DNA of 64,000 nucleotides. Source: Clavibacter sp. VKM Ac-2873 (GTDB lineage Bacteria > Actinomycetota > Actinomycetes > Actinomycetales > Microbacteriaceae). The translations under genes were made by a program, and so were the position numbers. The DNA lies in the NCBI RefSeq assembly GCF_015351075.1, contig NZ_JADKRS010000004.1:248001-312000 (forward strand), given 5' to 3'. Of this stretch, positions 49,234 through 56,526 are shown piece after piece; the stretch's first letter is position 1; each line of letters starts with the position of its first letter. The notes under the pieces are model-generated. The model was not told the DNA's origin. It did not search any database and saw nothing but the letters and a program-made list of their open reading frames with translations.

Positions 49234-50141
49234 GTCTGCTCGCGCCTCTGCTGGCTCTGATCCTCGCCCTGTCGCCTGCTCTCGTCGCCGACGCAGAATC
49301 ATCGGACGATCCCTGCAGCGTCAAATTCGACGGTGAAGGCATCTGCACGACAGGAGGCATTCAGAGCGGGGGAGTGGCCTTGCAGGCGGACACCACCCGC
49401 GCGGGGGCTGCTTCCTCCTCCCGCGCAGGTGCTCATTCGCGGGCCGATCCCTTGCAACCCCCAGCGTCTACGGCGCCACACGTTGAGGCGCCGGTGCCGC
49501 GGGGTCGGATGGCAGCGGATATTGACGTGCCGTGCACCCCGAGCGCTCGCCTTCCAGGCGGGGGTCAGTGTTCGGATGGGCAGCATGCGTTCTTGCCGCC
49601 GGCGAAGGCGCCGGTGAAGCCGGCGGATCCGGTGCCGGTCGCAGCGGTGGTGCCGGGGGTGTCGTTGGCGGATGTGGCGCAGTTCGTGCCGCGGGATGCG
49701 GGGATCAGGTCGCAGCCGAACGGGTGGGCGATCGTGGGGGCTCCGGTGAATCTGTTCACGGATGCGGCCACGCAGGTGGTCGACGGGGTGTTGTTGGGTC
49801 GGCCGGCGCAGGTGCGGTTCGTGCCGGTGTCGTTCTCGTGGGATCACGGCGACGGGACCACTACGACGGTGGTGGGGGCTGGTGCGTCGTGGAAGGAGTT
49901 GGGGCAGCAGGACTTCACCCAGACGGACACGAGTCACGTGTATTCGAGCGTCGGGGATCGGCAGGTGTCGCTGACGATCGCGTATTCGCCGGCCTACCGG
50001 TTCGATGGCGGTGGCTGGCTGCCGATCCCGGGCACGTTGCCGGTGCAGGTCGGGCCGGTCACGATCCGTGTCCTGCAGGGGTCGACGGTGTTGGTGGGTG
50101 GTGCGTGCGGGGAGCGGAACGCCGGACCCGGATGCCCATGA
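49224..50141 (+). CDS. Secreted PKD-like protein, unknown function
   Basis: A 305-residue exported protein with a clear signal peptide (LSLLAPLLALILALSPALVADA). A Cys pair (CSVKFDGEGIC), a low-complexity linker and another Cys pair follow. The C-terminal domain (from about 165) holds VSFSWDHGDGTTTTVVGAG and TDTSHVYSSVGDRQVSLTI, which matches the PKD-type beta-sandwich pattern (DGT then HxYxxxG). It starts inside the preceding lipoprotein gene (ATGCGGTTGA overlap), so the two are co-translated. Codons such as ttg, ggt and gat are more frequent than in neighbouring genes. Surface adhesion or binding is possible. Confidence 0.7.
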   Translation: MRLSLLAPLLALILALSPALVADAESSDDPCSVKFDGEGICTTGGIQSGGVALQADTTRAGAASSSRAGAHSRADPLQPPASTAPHVEAPVPRGRMAADIDVPCTPSARLPGGGQCSDGQHAFLPPAKAPVKPADPVPVAAVVPGVSLADVAQFVPRDAGIRSQPNGWAIVGAPVNLFTDAATQVVDGVLLGRPAQVRFVPVSFSWDHGDGTTTTVVGAGASWKELGQQDFTQTDTSHVYSSVGDRQVSLTIAYSPAYRFDGGGWLPIPGTLPVQVGPVTIRVLQGSTVLVGGACGERNAGPGCP

Positions 50142-50191
50142 CGTCGCTGTCCTCCGGCGTCGGCCCCCGGGTCGCCGCGGGGCCCGTGGCG

Positions 50192-50197
50192 TAGGGT
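50192..50197 (+). promoter_or_regulatory. Leaderless -10 box of the M16 peptidase gene
   Basis: TAGGGT ends 7 bases before ATG 50205. Confidence 0.6.
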
Positions 50198-50204
50198 GAC
50201 GCTG

Positions 50205-51560
50205 ATGTCCCGCGCCGTAGAACTCCCCCTCGACCTCCCCGAGCTCACCGTGCAGTCGACGGGCGGCGCCCGTGTCCGGCGTTCCGTCCTTCCGTCGGGC
50301 GTCCGCATCCTCAGCGAGGACGTGCCCGGCAGCCGCAGCGCCACCATCGGCATGTGGGTCGCGGTCGGCTCGCGCGACGAGCAGCCAGGCGACCTCGGAT
50401 CCACCCACTTCCTCGAGCACCTCCTCTTCAAGGGCACCGCGTCGCGCACGGCGCTCGACATCGCCGTGTCCTTCGACGCGGTCGGGGGCGAGCACAACGC
50501 CGTCACCGCCAAGGAGTACACCTGCTACTACGCCAAGGTGCAGGACCGTGACCTCGGCATGGCGGTCGACGTGCTCGCCGACATGGTCACCTCCAGCCTC
50601 ATCGACGTCGAGGAGTTCGAGACCGAGCGCGGGGTCATCCTCGAGGAGCTCGCCATGGCGGACGACGACCCGGGCGACGTCGTCAGCGAGCGCTTCTTCG
50701 AGGCCGTGCTGGGGGACCACCCGCTCGGCCGTCCCATCGGGGGCAGCCCCGCGGACATCGAGGCCGCTGAGCGCGACGCCGTCGTCGCGCACTTCCGCCG
50801 CAACTACCGCCCGCAGGACCTCGTCATCACGGCGGCGGGCTCGGTGGACCACGACGCCCTCGTCGCGCGCGTCACCGCCGGCCTCGAGCGCGCGGGCTGG
50901 GACCTGTCGGTCGCCGCGGCCCCTGTCGCGCGTCGCACCGGCGCGACCCCGCTCATCACGCGCGGCAGCGACCTCGTCGTCGTCGACCGCCCCATCGAGC
51001 AGACCAACATCCTCCTCGGCGTGCCCGGCCTCGCGGCGTCCGACGACCGTCGGCCCGCCCTCGCCATGCTCAACTCGGTGCTCGGCGGCGGGATGTCCTC
51101 GCGCCTGTTCCAGGAGGTGCGCGAGAAGCGCGGCCTCGCGTACTCCGTGTACTCGTTCGGCGCCTCCTACTCGGACGCGGGCGTGTTCGGCCTCTACGCC
51201 GGATGCACGGCCGCGAAGACCGCCCAGGTCTCGCGCCTCATGGTCGACGAGTTCCAGAAGCTGGCCGAGGAGCACGTCACGGATGAGGAGCTCGCGCGCG
51301 CGTTCGGGCAGCTCTCCGGCCAGTCGGCCCTCGCGCTCGAGGACTCGGACACGCGCATGTCGCGGCTCGGGCGCTCGGAGATCACGACCGGCGAGTACGT
51401 CGACCTCGACGAGACGCTCTCCCGTCTCTCCCGCGTCACCTCCGACGACGTCCGTGCCCTCGCGGCCGACCTGATCTCCCGACCGCTCTCGGTCGCCGCC
51501 GTGGGCACCGTCGGCGCCGACGCGTTCGCCCCGCTGCTCGAGACCCCCGCGCTCCTGTAG
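50205..51560 (+). CDS. M16 family zinc metallopeptidase (PepR-like)
   Basis: A 451-residue processing-peptidase-like enzyme. The inverted zinc motif HxxEH is HFLEHLLFKGT with H68, E71 and H72. The third ligand lies in ETERGVILEELAM at about 142. The C-terminal half-domain holds EVREKRGLAYSVYSFGASY, the RY/GLAY substrate-cleft motif. In Mycobacterium the homologue (pepR) lies directly after the pnp gene gpsI. Here it has its own leaderless promoter and is separated from pnp. Cytoplasmic; natural substrates unknown. Confidence 0.92.
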   Translation: MSRAVELPLDLPELTVQSTGGARVRRSVLPSGVRILSEDVPGSRSATIGMWVAVGSRDEQPGDLGSTHFLEHLLFKGTASRTALDIAVSFDAVGGEHNAVTAKEYTCYYAKVQDRDLGMAVDVLADMVTSSLIDVEEFETERGVILEELAMADDDPGDVVSERFFEAVLGDHPLGRPIGGSPADIEAAERDAVVAHFRRNYRPQDLVITAAGSVDHDALVARVTAGLERAGWDLSVAAAPVARRTGATPLITRGSDLVVVDRPIEQTNILLGVPGLAASDDRRPALAMLNSVLGGGMSSRLFQEVREKRGLAYSVYSFGASYSDAGVFGLYAGCTAAKTAQVSRLMVDEFQKLAEEHVTDEELARAFGQLSGQSALALEDSDTRMSRLGRSEITTGEYVDLDETLSRLSRVTSDDVRALAADLISRPLSVAAVGTVGADAFAPLLETPALL

Positions 51561-51568
51561 GAGGAACC

Positions 51569-52171
51569 GTGTCCCACTACATCTACCTCGTGCGCCACGG
51601 CGAGCAGCAGGACGCCGAGCACGGCCTCCCGGACGGGCCGCTGTCGGGCCGTGGCAAGCGCCAGGCGCACTGCATCGCCGACCGGCTGAGCGGCGTCCCG
51701 TTCACGTCGGTGCGCCACTCGCCGCTCGCGCGGGCGGAGGAGACGGCCGCGATCATGGCGGAGCGCATGCCCGCCATCGAGCCGGAGCCGTCGTCGCTCC
51801 TGTTCGACTGCATCCCGTCCGGGCCCACGCCGGACATGCCGCACGCGTTCGCGTCGTTCTTCGGCGGGATCACCGAGGAGGAGATCGACGCCGGCAGCGC
51901 CCAGATGGCCGACGCCGTGAGCGAGTTCCTGGCACCGGCGCGCGGCGACCGCCACGACCTGCTCATCACCCACAACTTCGTCATCGCCTGGTTCGTGCGG
52001 CACGTCTTCGACGCGCCCGAGTGGCGGTGGATGGGCATCAACCAGGCCAACTGCGGCCTCACCATCATCCGCGTGCGCTCCGCGAAGCCGCCCGTGCTCG
52101 TGGTGCACAACGACCTCGGTCACCTGCCGGCCGAGCTGCGCACCGGCCTCCCGGAGCAGCAGCCGTACTAG
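51569..52171 (+). CDS. Histidine phosphatase superfamily protein
   Basis: A 200-residue branch-1 histidine phosphatase. The catalytic RHG motif is at residues 9-11 (YLVRHGEQQDAEHG). SPLARAEETAAIMAE supplies the second Arg. The proton donor is in the central region, and the second His is in LLITHNFVIAWFVRHV. The start follows TAGGAGGAA and is 8 bases after the peptidase stop codon, so it is in that operon. Relatives include phosphoglycerate-mutase-like and SixA-like phosphatases; the substrate is unclear. Confidence 0.9.
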   Translation: MSHYIYLVRHGEQQDAEHGLPDGPLSGRGKRQAHCIADRLSGVPFTSVRHSPLARAEETAAIMAERMPAIEPEPSSLLFDCIPSGPTPDMPHAFASFFGGITEEEIDAGSAQMADAVSEFLAPARGDRHDLLITHNFVIAWFVRHVFDAPEWRWMGINQANCGLTIIRVRSAKPPVLVVHNDLGHLPAELRTGLPEQQPY

Positions 52172-52217
52172 AGGTCCCGCCACGTCCGTCGCCCAGCGTC
52201 TCGGCCGGGCGCGCCGG

Positions 52218-52223
52218 TACGCT
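52218..52223 (+). promoter_or_regulatory. Leaderless -10 box of dapB
   Basis: TACGCT ends 6 bases before ATG 52230. Confidence 0.6.
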
Positions 52224-52229
52224 GGACGG

Positions 52230-53063
52230 ATGACAACCACGGTCGCCGTCGTCGGCGCAACGGGACGCATGGGCCAGCTGATCTCGCAGATCGTCGACGC
52301 GAGCACCGAGTTCGAGCTCGTCGCGAGCCTCGACTCCAAGGACGAGCTGTCGGACATGCTCGGCGCGGACATCGCCGTCGACGTGACGCTGCCGGCGGTC
52401 AGCCAGGGCGTCGTCGAGTTCGCCGTCGCGCACGGCATGAACGTCCTCGTGGGCACGAGCGGCTGGACCGGTGAGCGCATCACCGAGCTGGAGCGGCGGA
52501 TCACCGGCAACCTCGCCGTGGGCGTCGTCATCATCCCGAACTTCTCCGTCGGCAGCGTGCTCGCGACCTCCTTCGCGCAGATGGCGGCCCGGTTCTACGA
52601 CTCCATCGAGATCATCGAGGCGCACGGGGCGTCCAAGATCGACTCCCCGTCGGGCACCGCGGTCCGCACGGCTGAGCTCATGTCGCAGGCGCGCGGCACC
52701 CGCGGTCCGGTGCAGGCGCCGCACACGGACCAGCGGGCGCGCGGCCAGCAGGTCGCGAGCATCCCCGTGCACAGCCTCCGCATGCAGGGCGTCGTCGCCA
52801 AGCAGGACGTGGTGTTCGGCGGCAACGGCGAGGTGCTCACCATCAGCCACGACACGCTCGCGCCGAGCGCCTACGAGGCGGGGATCCTCCTGGCCCTCCG
52901 CGCGACCCGCACCGCGCGCGGCGTCACCGTCGGGCTCGACCGCCTCATCGACCTCGACGGCTCGCGCGATCGCGCGACGCAGGAGGCGTCGGCAGGTGCG
53001 GCATCGGGACCCGTCGACGACGGCGGGCCGAGCGGTCAGGCCGCCACCGTCACGAGCGCCTGA
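52230..53063 (+). CDS. dapB: 4-hydroxy-tetrahydrodipicolinate reductase
   Basis: A 277-residue lysine/diaminopimelate biosynthesis enzyme. The NAD(P)H-binding GATGRMG motif is at residues 9-15. DVTLPAVSQGVVEFAVAHGMNVLVGTSGW is typical. The catalytic loop reads EIIEAHGASKIDSPSGTA. The invariant Lys and the first His of the usual EAHHxxKxDAPSGTA are present, but the second His is Gly. The last 30 residues extend beyond the family's usual length of about 245 and are low in complexity. The stop overlaps the next ATG (TGATG). Confidence 0.93.
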   Translation: MTTTVAVVGATGRMGQLISQIVDASTEFELVASLDSKDELSDMLGADIAVDVTLPAVSQGVVEFAVAHGMNVLVGTSGWTGERITELERRITGNLAVGVVIIPNFSVGSVLATSFAQMAARFYDSIEIIEAHGASKIDSPSGTAVRTAELMSQARGTRGPVQAPHTDQRARGQQVASIPVHSLRMQGVVAKQDVVFGGNGEVLTISHDTLAPSAYEAGILLALRATRTARGVTVGLDRLIDLDGSRDRATQEASAGAASGPVDDGGPSGQAATVTSA

Positions 53064-53512
53064 TGGGGACGCGCATCGGCGTCGCCGTCATGGCGGTGCT
53101 CATGGTGCTGTACCTGGCGCTGGCCGGCCAGATCGCCGTCCTGCTCCTGATCTCGGGCGAGCCCGTCGGCGTCGTGTTCGGGCTCGCGCTCCTGATCCTC
53201 CCGCTGGTCGGGGTGTGGGCGCTCGTGCGAGAGCTGTCCTTCGGGGTGCGCAGCGCGCGCCTGGTGCGGATCCTCGACCAGGAGGACGGCCTGCCCGTCG
53301 CCGATCTGCCGACGCGTGCGAGCGGCCGGCCGCTCCGCGACGCGGCCGACGCGGCCTTTCCCGCCTACCAGGCCGAGGTCGAGCAGGATCCCGCCAGCTG
53401 GCGCGCCTGGTTCCGCCTCGGCCTCGCCTACGACGCGAGCGGGGACCGGCGCCGGGCGCGGGGTGCGATCCGTCGGGCGATCTCGCTGCACCGCGCCGAG
53501 CCCGCCGCCTGA
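53063..53512 (+). CDS. Small membrane protein with TPR-like C-terminus
   Basis: A 149-residue protein with two transmembrane helices (about 6-30 and 36-57). A cytoplasmic region ends in one tetratricopeptide-like unit (ASWRAWFRLGLAYDASGDRRRARGAIRRAISLHR). It is translationally coupled to dapB. This pairing is found in Microbacteriaceae to my recollection, but I know of no assigned function. A scaffolding role is a guess. Confidence 0.7.
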   Translation: MGTRIGVAVMAVLMVLYLALAGQIAVLLLISGEPVGVVFGLALLILPLVGVWALVRELSFGVRSARLVRILDQEDGLPVADLPTRASGRPLRDAADAAFPAYQAEVEQDPASWRAWFRLGLAYDASGDRRRARGAIRRAISLHRAEPAA

Positions 53513-53542
53513 ACGACCCTCGGGCGACTCAGCGCGCCGAGG

Positions 53543-54463
53543 TCAGCTCTTCGCGAGCAGCCGGTCGATCGCGAGCTCGACCGTGGGATCCCGGAAGGCG
53601 AACCCGTCGGCGAGCAGCTTCTCGGGCCGCGCCGGCTGGCTCGACAGCAGCAGCTCCTGCCCGGCGTCCTGCAGCGCGAGCCGGATGAGGAACTCGGGCG
53701 CCGGCACCAGGTAGGGCCGGTGCATGCGCTTCGCGAGGTGGCGCATCAGCCGGTCGGCCATGACGGGCTCCGGACCGGTGAGGTTCACGGGTCCGGAGAC
53801 GGGCGACGACAGCAGGTGGACGATGGCGGCAGCCTCGTCGCGGAGGGAGATCCACGGCCAGACCTGGCCGCCGGTGCCGAGCTTCCCGGCGAGCCCGAGG
53901 TTCGTGAGGAGGCGGAGCGGCGCGAGGGCGCCCGCCTGCGCGAGCACCAGGCCGGTGCGCAGCGTGGCGACGCGCACGTCGGCCGACGCCTGGAACGCCT
54001 CTGCCTCCCACGCCTCCACGACCTCGGCGAGGAAGCCGGCGCCACGCGGCGAGTCCTCGGTGAGGCGCGCGGCGGGGCGGTCGCCGTAGAAGCCCACGGC
54101 GGATCCGTTCAGCAGCACCCGCGGCGGGTTCGCCGCCGACGCGATCGCGCCGACGATCGTCCGCGTGGCGGAGACGCGCGACGCGCGGATCTCCTCCTGG
54201 TACGGCTTCGTCCAGGGCAGGCGGCTGATGGAGGCGCCCGAGAGGTTCACGACGGCGTCGACGCCGTCGAGCACCGCGGGATCCAGGCGACCCTCGGCCG
54301 GCTGCCACTCGTGCTCGTCGGGCGATGACGGAGCGTGGCGCACCAGCGTCTGCACGCGATGCCCGGCAGCGTGCAGCTGCGCCTGCAGCTCGGTGCCGAT
54401 CGTGCCCCCGGCGCCGGAGATGAGGACGGTGAGCGGGGCGGGGGATGCGGTGCTGTCGGACAT
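53543..54463 (-). CDS. TIGR01777 family (YfcH/SulA-like) epimerase
   Basis: A 306-residue extended short-chain dehydrogenase. The N-terminal cofactor motif is VLISGAGGTIGTEL. The family's VVNLSGASISRLPWTKPYQEEIRASRV follows near residue 68 and LLNGSAVGFYGDRP (Ser/Tyr region) near 112. The C-terminal DUF1731 segment is YLVPAPEFLIRLAL then QPARPEKLLADGFAFRDPTVELAI. The substrate is unknown; E. coli YfcH binds NADP. It is convergent with the dapB operon and divergent from thyX. Confidence 0.9.
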   Translation of the reverse strand: MSDSTASPAPLTVLISGAGGTIGTELQAQLHAAGHRVQTLVRHAPSSPDEHEWQPAEGRLDPAVLDGVDAVVNLSGASISRLPWTKPYQEEIRASRVSATRTIVGAIASAANPPRVLLNGSAVGFYGDRPAARLTEDSPRGAGFLAEVVEAWEAEAFQASADVRVATLRTGLVLAQAGALAPLRLLTNLGLAGKLGTGGQVWPWISLRDEAAAIVHLLSSPVSGPVNLTGPEPVMADRLMRHLAKRMHRPYLVPAPEFLIRLALQDAGQELLLSSQPARPEKLLADGFAFRDPTVELAIDRLLAKS

Positions 54464-54489
54464 GGTCGAGCCCTTCGTCGGTGCCCATC

Positions 54490-54495
54490 AGCCTA
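54490..54495 (-). promoter_or_regulatory. -10 box of the TIGR01777 gene
   Basis: On the minus strand TAGGCT implies a leader of about 20 bases with GAAGGG before ATG at 54463. Confidence 0.4.
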
Positions 54496-54555
54496 GGACG
54501 CGGCCCCGCACGCCGGCCGGGAGCAGGCCGGCGCGGCCACCCGACGGGCGTCGCG

Positions 54556-54561
54556 TACAGT
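54556..54561 (+). promoter_or_regulatory. Leaderless -10 box of thyX
   Basis: TACAGT ends 7 bases before GTG 54569. Confidence 0.6.
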
Positions 54562-54568
54562 GACCGTC

Positions 54569-55351
54569 GTGCCCCACGACGACATCGCCTTCCGCTCCGA
54601 CATGACCGTGGAGCTCGTCCGCTCCAGCGCCCACGACTCCGACGTGATCTTCGCCGCCCGCGTGTCCACCGCCGGCGAGAAGACCCTCGAGCGCGCGCTC
54701 GACGAGCCCGACGACCAGGACCGCGCCCTCGAGGGCGACGTCGACACCGAGGCGGAGGAGAAGCGCGTCAAGCGCGACCGCGGCCTCATCAACTACCTCA
54801 TGCGCGACCGCCACGGCTCGCCCTTCGAGCACAACTCGATGACCTTCTACGTGCAGGCGCCGATCTTCGTGTTCCGCGAGTTCATGCGGCACCGCATGGC
54901 GTCCTACAACGAGGAGTCGGGCCGATACAAGGAGCTCGACGCCGTGTTCTACGTGCCCGGCCCCGAGCGCAACCTCGTGCAGGTCGGCAAGCCCGGCGCC
55001 TACGAGTTCCACGCGGGCACCCCCGAGCAGACCGCGCTGGTGCAGGAGGAGACCCGTCGCACCTCCGCCGAGGCCTACGCCTCCTACCAGCGCATGCTCG
55101 AGCAGGGCGTGGCGCGCGAGGTCGCGCGCATCGTGCTGCCGCTCAACATCTACTCGTCGATGTACGTCACGCTCAACGCGCGCGCGCTCATGAACTTCCT
55201 GTCGCTGCGCACCAAGCACGAGGACTCGACGTTCCCGAGCTTCCCGCAGCGGGAGATCGAGATGTGCGCCGAGAAGATGGAGACCGAGTTCGCGCGGCTC
55301 ATGCCCCTCACCCACGCGGCCTTCCAGAAGAACGGCCGCGTCGCGCCGTAG
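54569..55351 (+). CDS. thyX: FAD-dependent thymidylate synthase
   Basis: A 260-residue flavoenzyme that makes dTMP from dUMP with methylenetetrahydrofolate and NADPH. The ThyX motif RHRxxSxNExSxRY is present as RHRMASYNEESGRY at about residue 109. HGSPFEHNSMTFYV precedes it, and ARIVLPLNIYSSMYVTLNARALMNFLSLR holds the dUMP-binding residues. GTG 54569 is set by the leaderless promoter; the in-frame start nine bases upstream lies inside the -10 box. The thyX-dapA order matches other actinobacteria. Confidence 0.96.
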   Translation: MPHDDIAFRSDMTVELVRSSAHDSDVIFAARVSTAGEKTLERALDEPDDQDRALEGDVDTEAEEKRVKRDRGLINYLMRDRHGSPFEHNSMTFYVQAPIFVFREFMRHRMASYNEESGRYKELDAVFYVPGPERNLVQVGKPGAYEFHAGTPEQTALVQEETRRTSAEAYASYQRMLEQGVAREVARIVLPLNIYSSMYVTLNARALMNFLSLRTKHEDSTFPSFPQREIEMCAEKMETEFARLMPLTHAAFQKNGRVAP

Positions 55352-55480
55352 AGGGTAGCGCGCGGCGCGGCCGGCCCTCGGCGGACCCTCCGGTCGGAGC
55401 CGACGCGCTCCGCACAGGGGTGCACCGGCGTGGCCCACGGGAGGGCTGCCGAACACCCCGCTCGACGACGGTCCGACCGT

Positions 55481-55486
55481 TACGAT
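55481..55486 (+). promoter_or_regulatory. Leaderless -10 box of dapA
   Basis: TACGAT ends 7 bases before GTG 55494. The in-frame ATG at 55485 overlaps the box and is unlikely to be the start. Confidence 0.6.
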
Positions 55487-55493
55487 GGAGCGC

Positions 55494-56468
55494 GTGTCCA
55501 CAGAGAACCCGTTCGGCCAGGTCCTGGTGGCGCTCGTCACCCCGTTCACCGCCGACGGCGAGGTCGACTGGGCGGGCGTCGAGAAGCACATGGACGACGT
55601 CATCGTCGCGGGCGCGGACGGCATCGTCGTCACGGGCACCACGGGGGAGACCAGCACGCTGACCGACCCCGAGAAGATCAGGCTCGTCGAGGTCGGGCGC
55701 TCGGTGAGCGCCGGCCGGGCGAAGATCATCACGGGCGGCGGATCCAACGAGACCGCGCACGCCATGCAGCTCGCGCGCCAGAGCGAGAAGGCCGGCGCCG
55801 ACGGCAACATGATCGTCACGCCCTACTACAACAAGCCCACGCAGGCCGGCGTCCTCACGCACTTCCGGATGATCGCGGACGCGACCGACCTCCCGGTCAT
55901 CCTCTACGACATCCCCGGCCGCACGGGCATCCCGATCCAGTACGACACGATCCTCCGCGCCGCGAAGCACCCGAACATCCTCGCCATCAAGGACGCCAAG
56001 GGCGACCTCGCGCAGGCCAGCCGCGTTCTCAACCAGACGAGCCTCATGTACTTCGCGGGCGACGACGCGAACGCGCTGCCGACCCTCGCGATCGGCGGCA
56101 CCGGCCTCATCGGCGTCACCGCCAACGTCACCGCCACGCCGTACCGCACCATGGTCGACGCCGTGAACGCGGGCGACCTCGCCGCCGCCACGCACGCGCA
56201 CCAGCAGCTGGAGCCGCTCGTCCGCGCGGTGATGACCCACGTGCCCGGCACGGTCGCGGCGAAGTACATCCTCCATGGGCTCGGCCGCATCGGCAGCCCC
56301 CGCGTGCGCCTGCCCCTCGTGGGGCCGGAGGAGTGGGAGGCCGCGCAGATCGAGGACGAGATCGATCCTCTACGCGACGTCCCCGGCGTCGACTTCCGCA
56401 ACTTCCGCCCCGACCGCAACGCCGCCGCGGGCGGTGCGCTGCCCCAGGTCGCCGGCACCACGCGCTGA
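55494..56468 (+). CDS. dapA: 4-hydroxy-tetrahydrodipicolinate synthase
   Basis: A 324-residue TIM-barrel aldolase that condenses pyruvate with aspartate semialdehyde in the lysine/DAP pathway. Motifs: GTTGETSTLTDPEK near residue 50, the catalytic Tyr in VTPYYNKPTQAG near 110, YDIPGRTGIPI near 145 and the Schiff-base Lys in ILAIKDAKGDL near 170. GTG 55494 is chosen over the ATG three codons upstream because of the promoter position. It lies 58 bp before rnj, as in other actinobacteria. Confidence 0.95.
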   Translation: MSTENPFGQVLVALVTPFTADGEVDWAGVEKHMDDVIVAGADGIVVTGTTGETSTLTDPEKIRLVEVGRSVSAGRAKIITGGGSNETAHAMQLARQSEKAGADGNMIVTPYYNKPTQAGVLTHFRMIADATDLPVILYDIPGRTGIPIQYDTILRAAKHPNILAIKDAKGDLAQASRVLNQTSLMYFAGDDANALPTLAIGGTGLIGVTANVTATPYRTMVDAVNAGDLAAATHAHQQLEPLVRAVMTHVPGTVAAKYILHGLGRIGSPRVRLPLVGPEEWEAAQIEDEIDPLRDVPGVDFRNFRPDRNAAAGGALPQVAGTTR

Positions 56469-56526
56469 CGCGCGCCCCGAGCATCCCCGCCGGCCGCATC
56501 GGCCGCACCGTCATCAGAGGAGTCCC

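Noticed and set aside
55485-55493. ATG 55485 as the dapA start
   Set aside because: It overlaps the TACGAT box. GTG 55494 lies exactly 7 bases after that box, as in other leaderless genes, and conservation starts after it.
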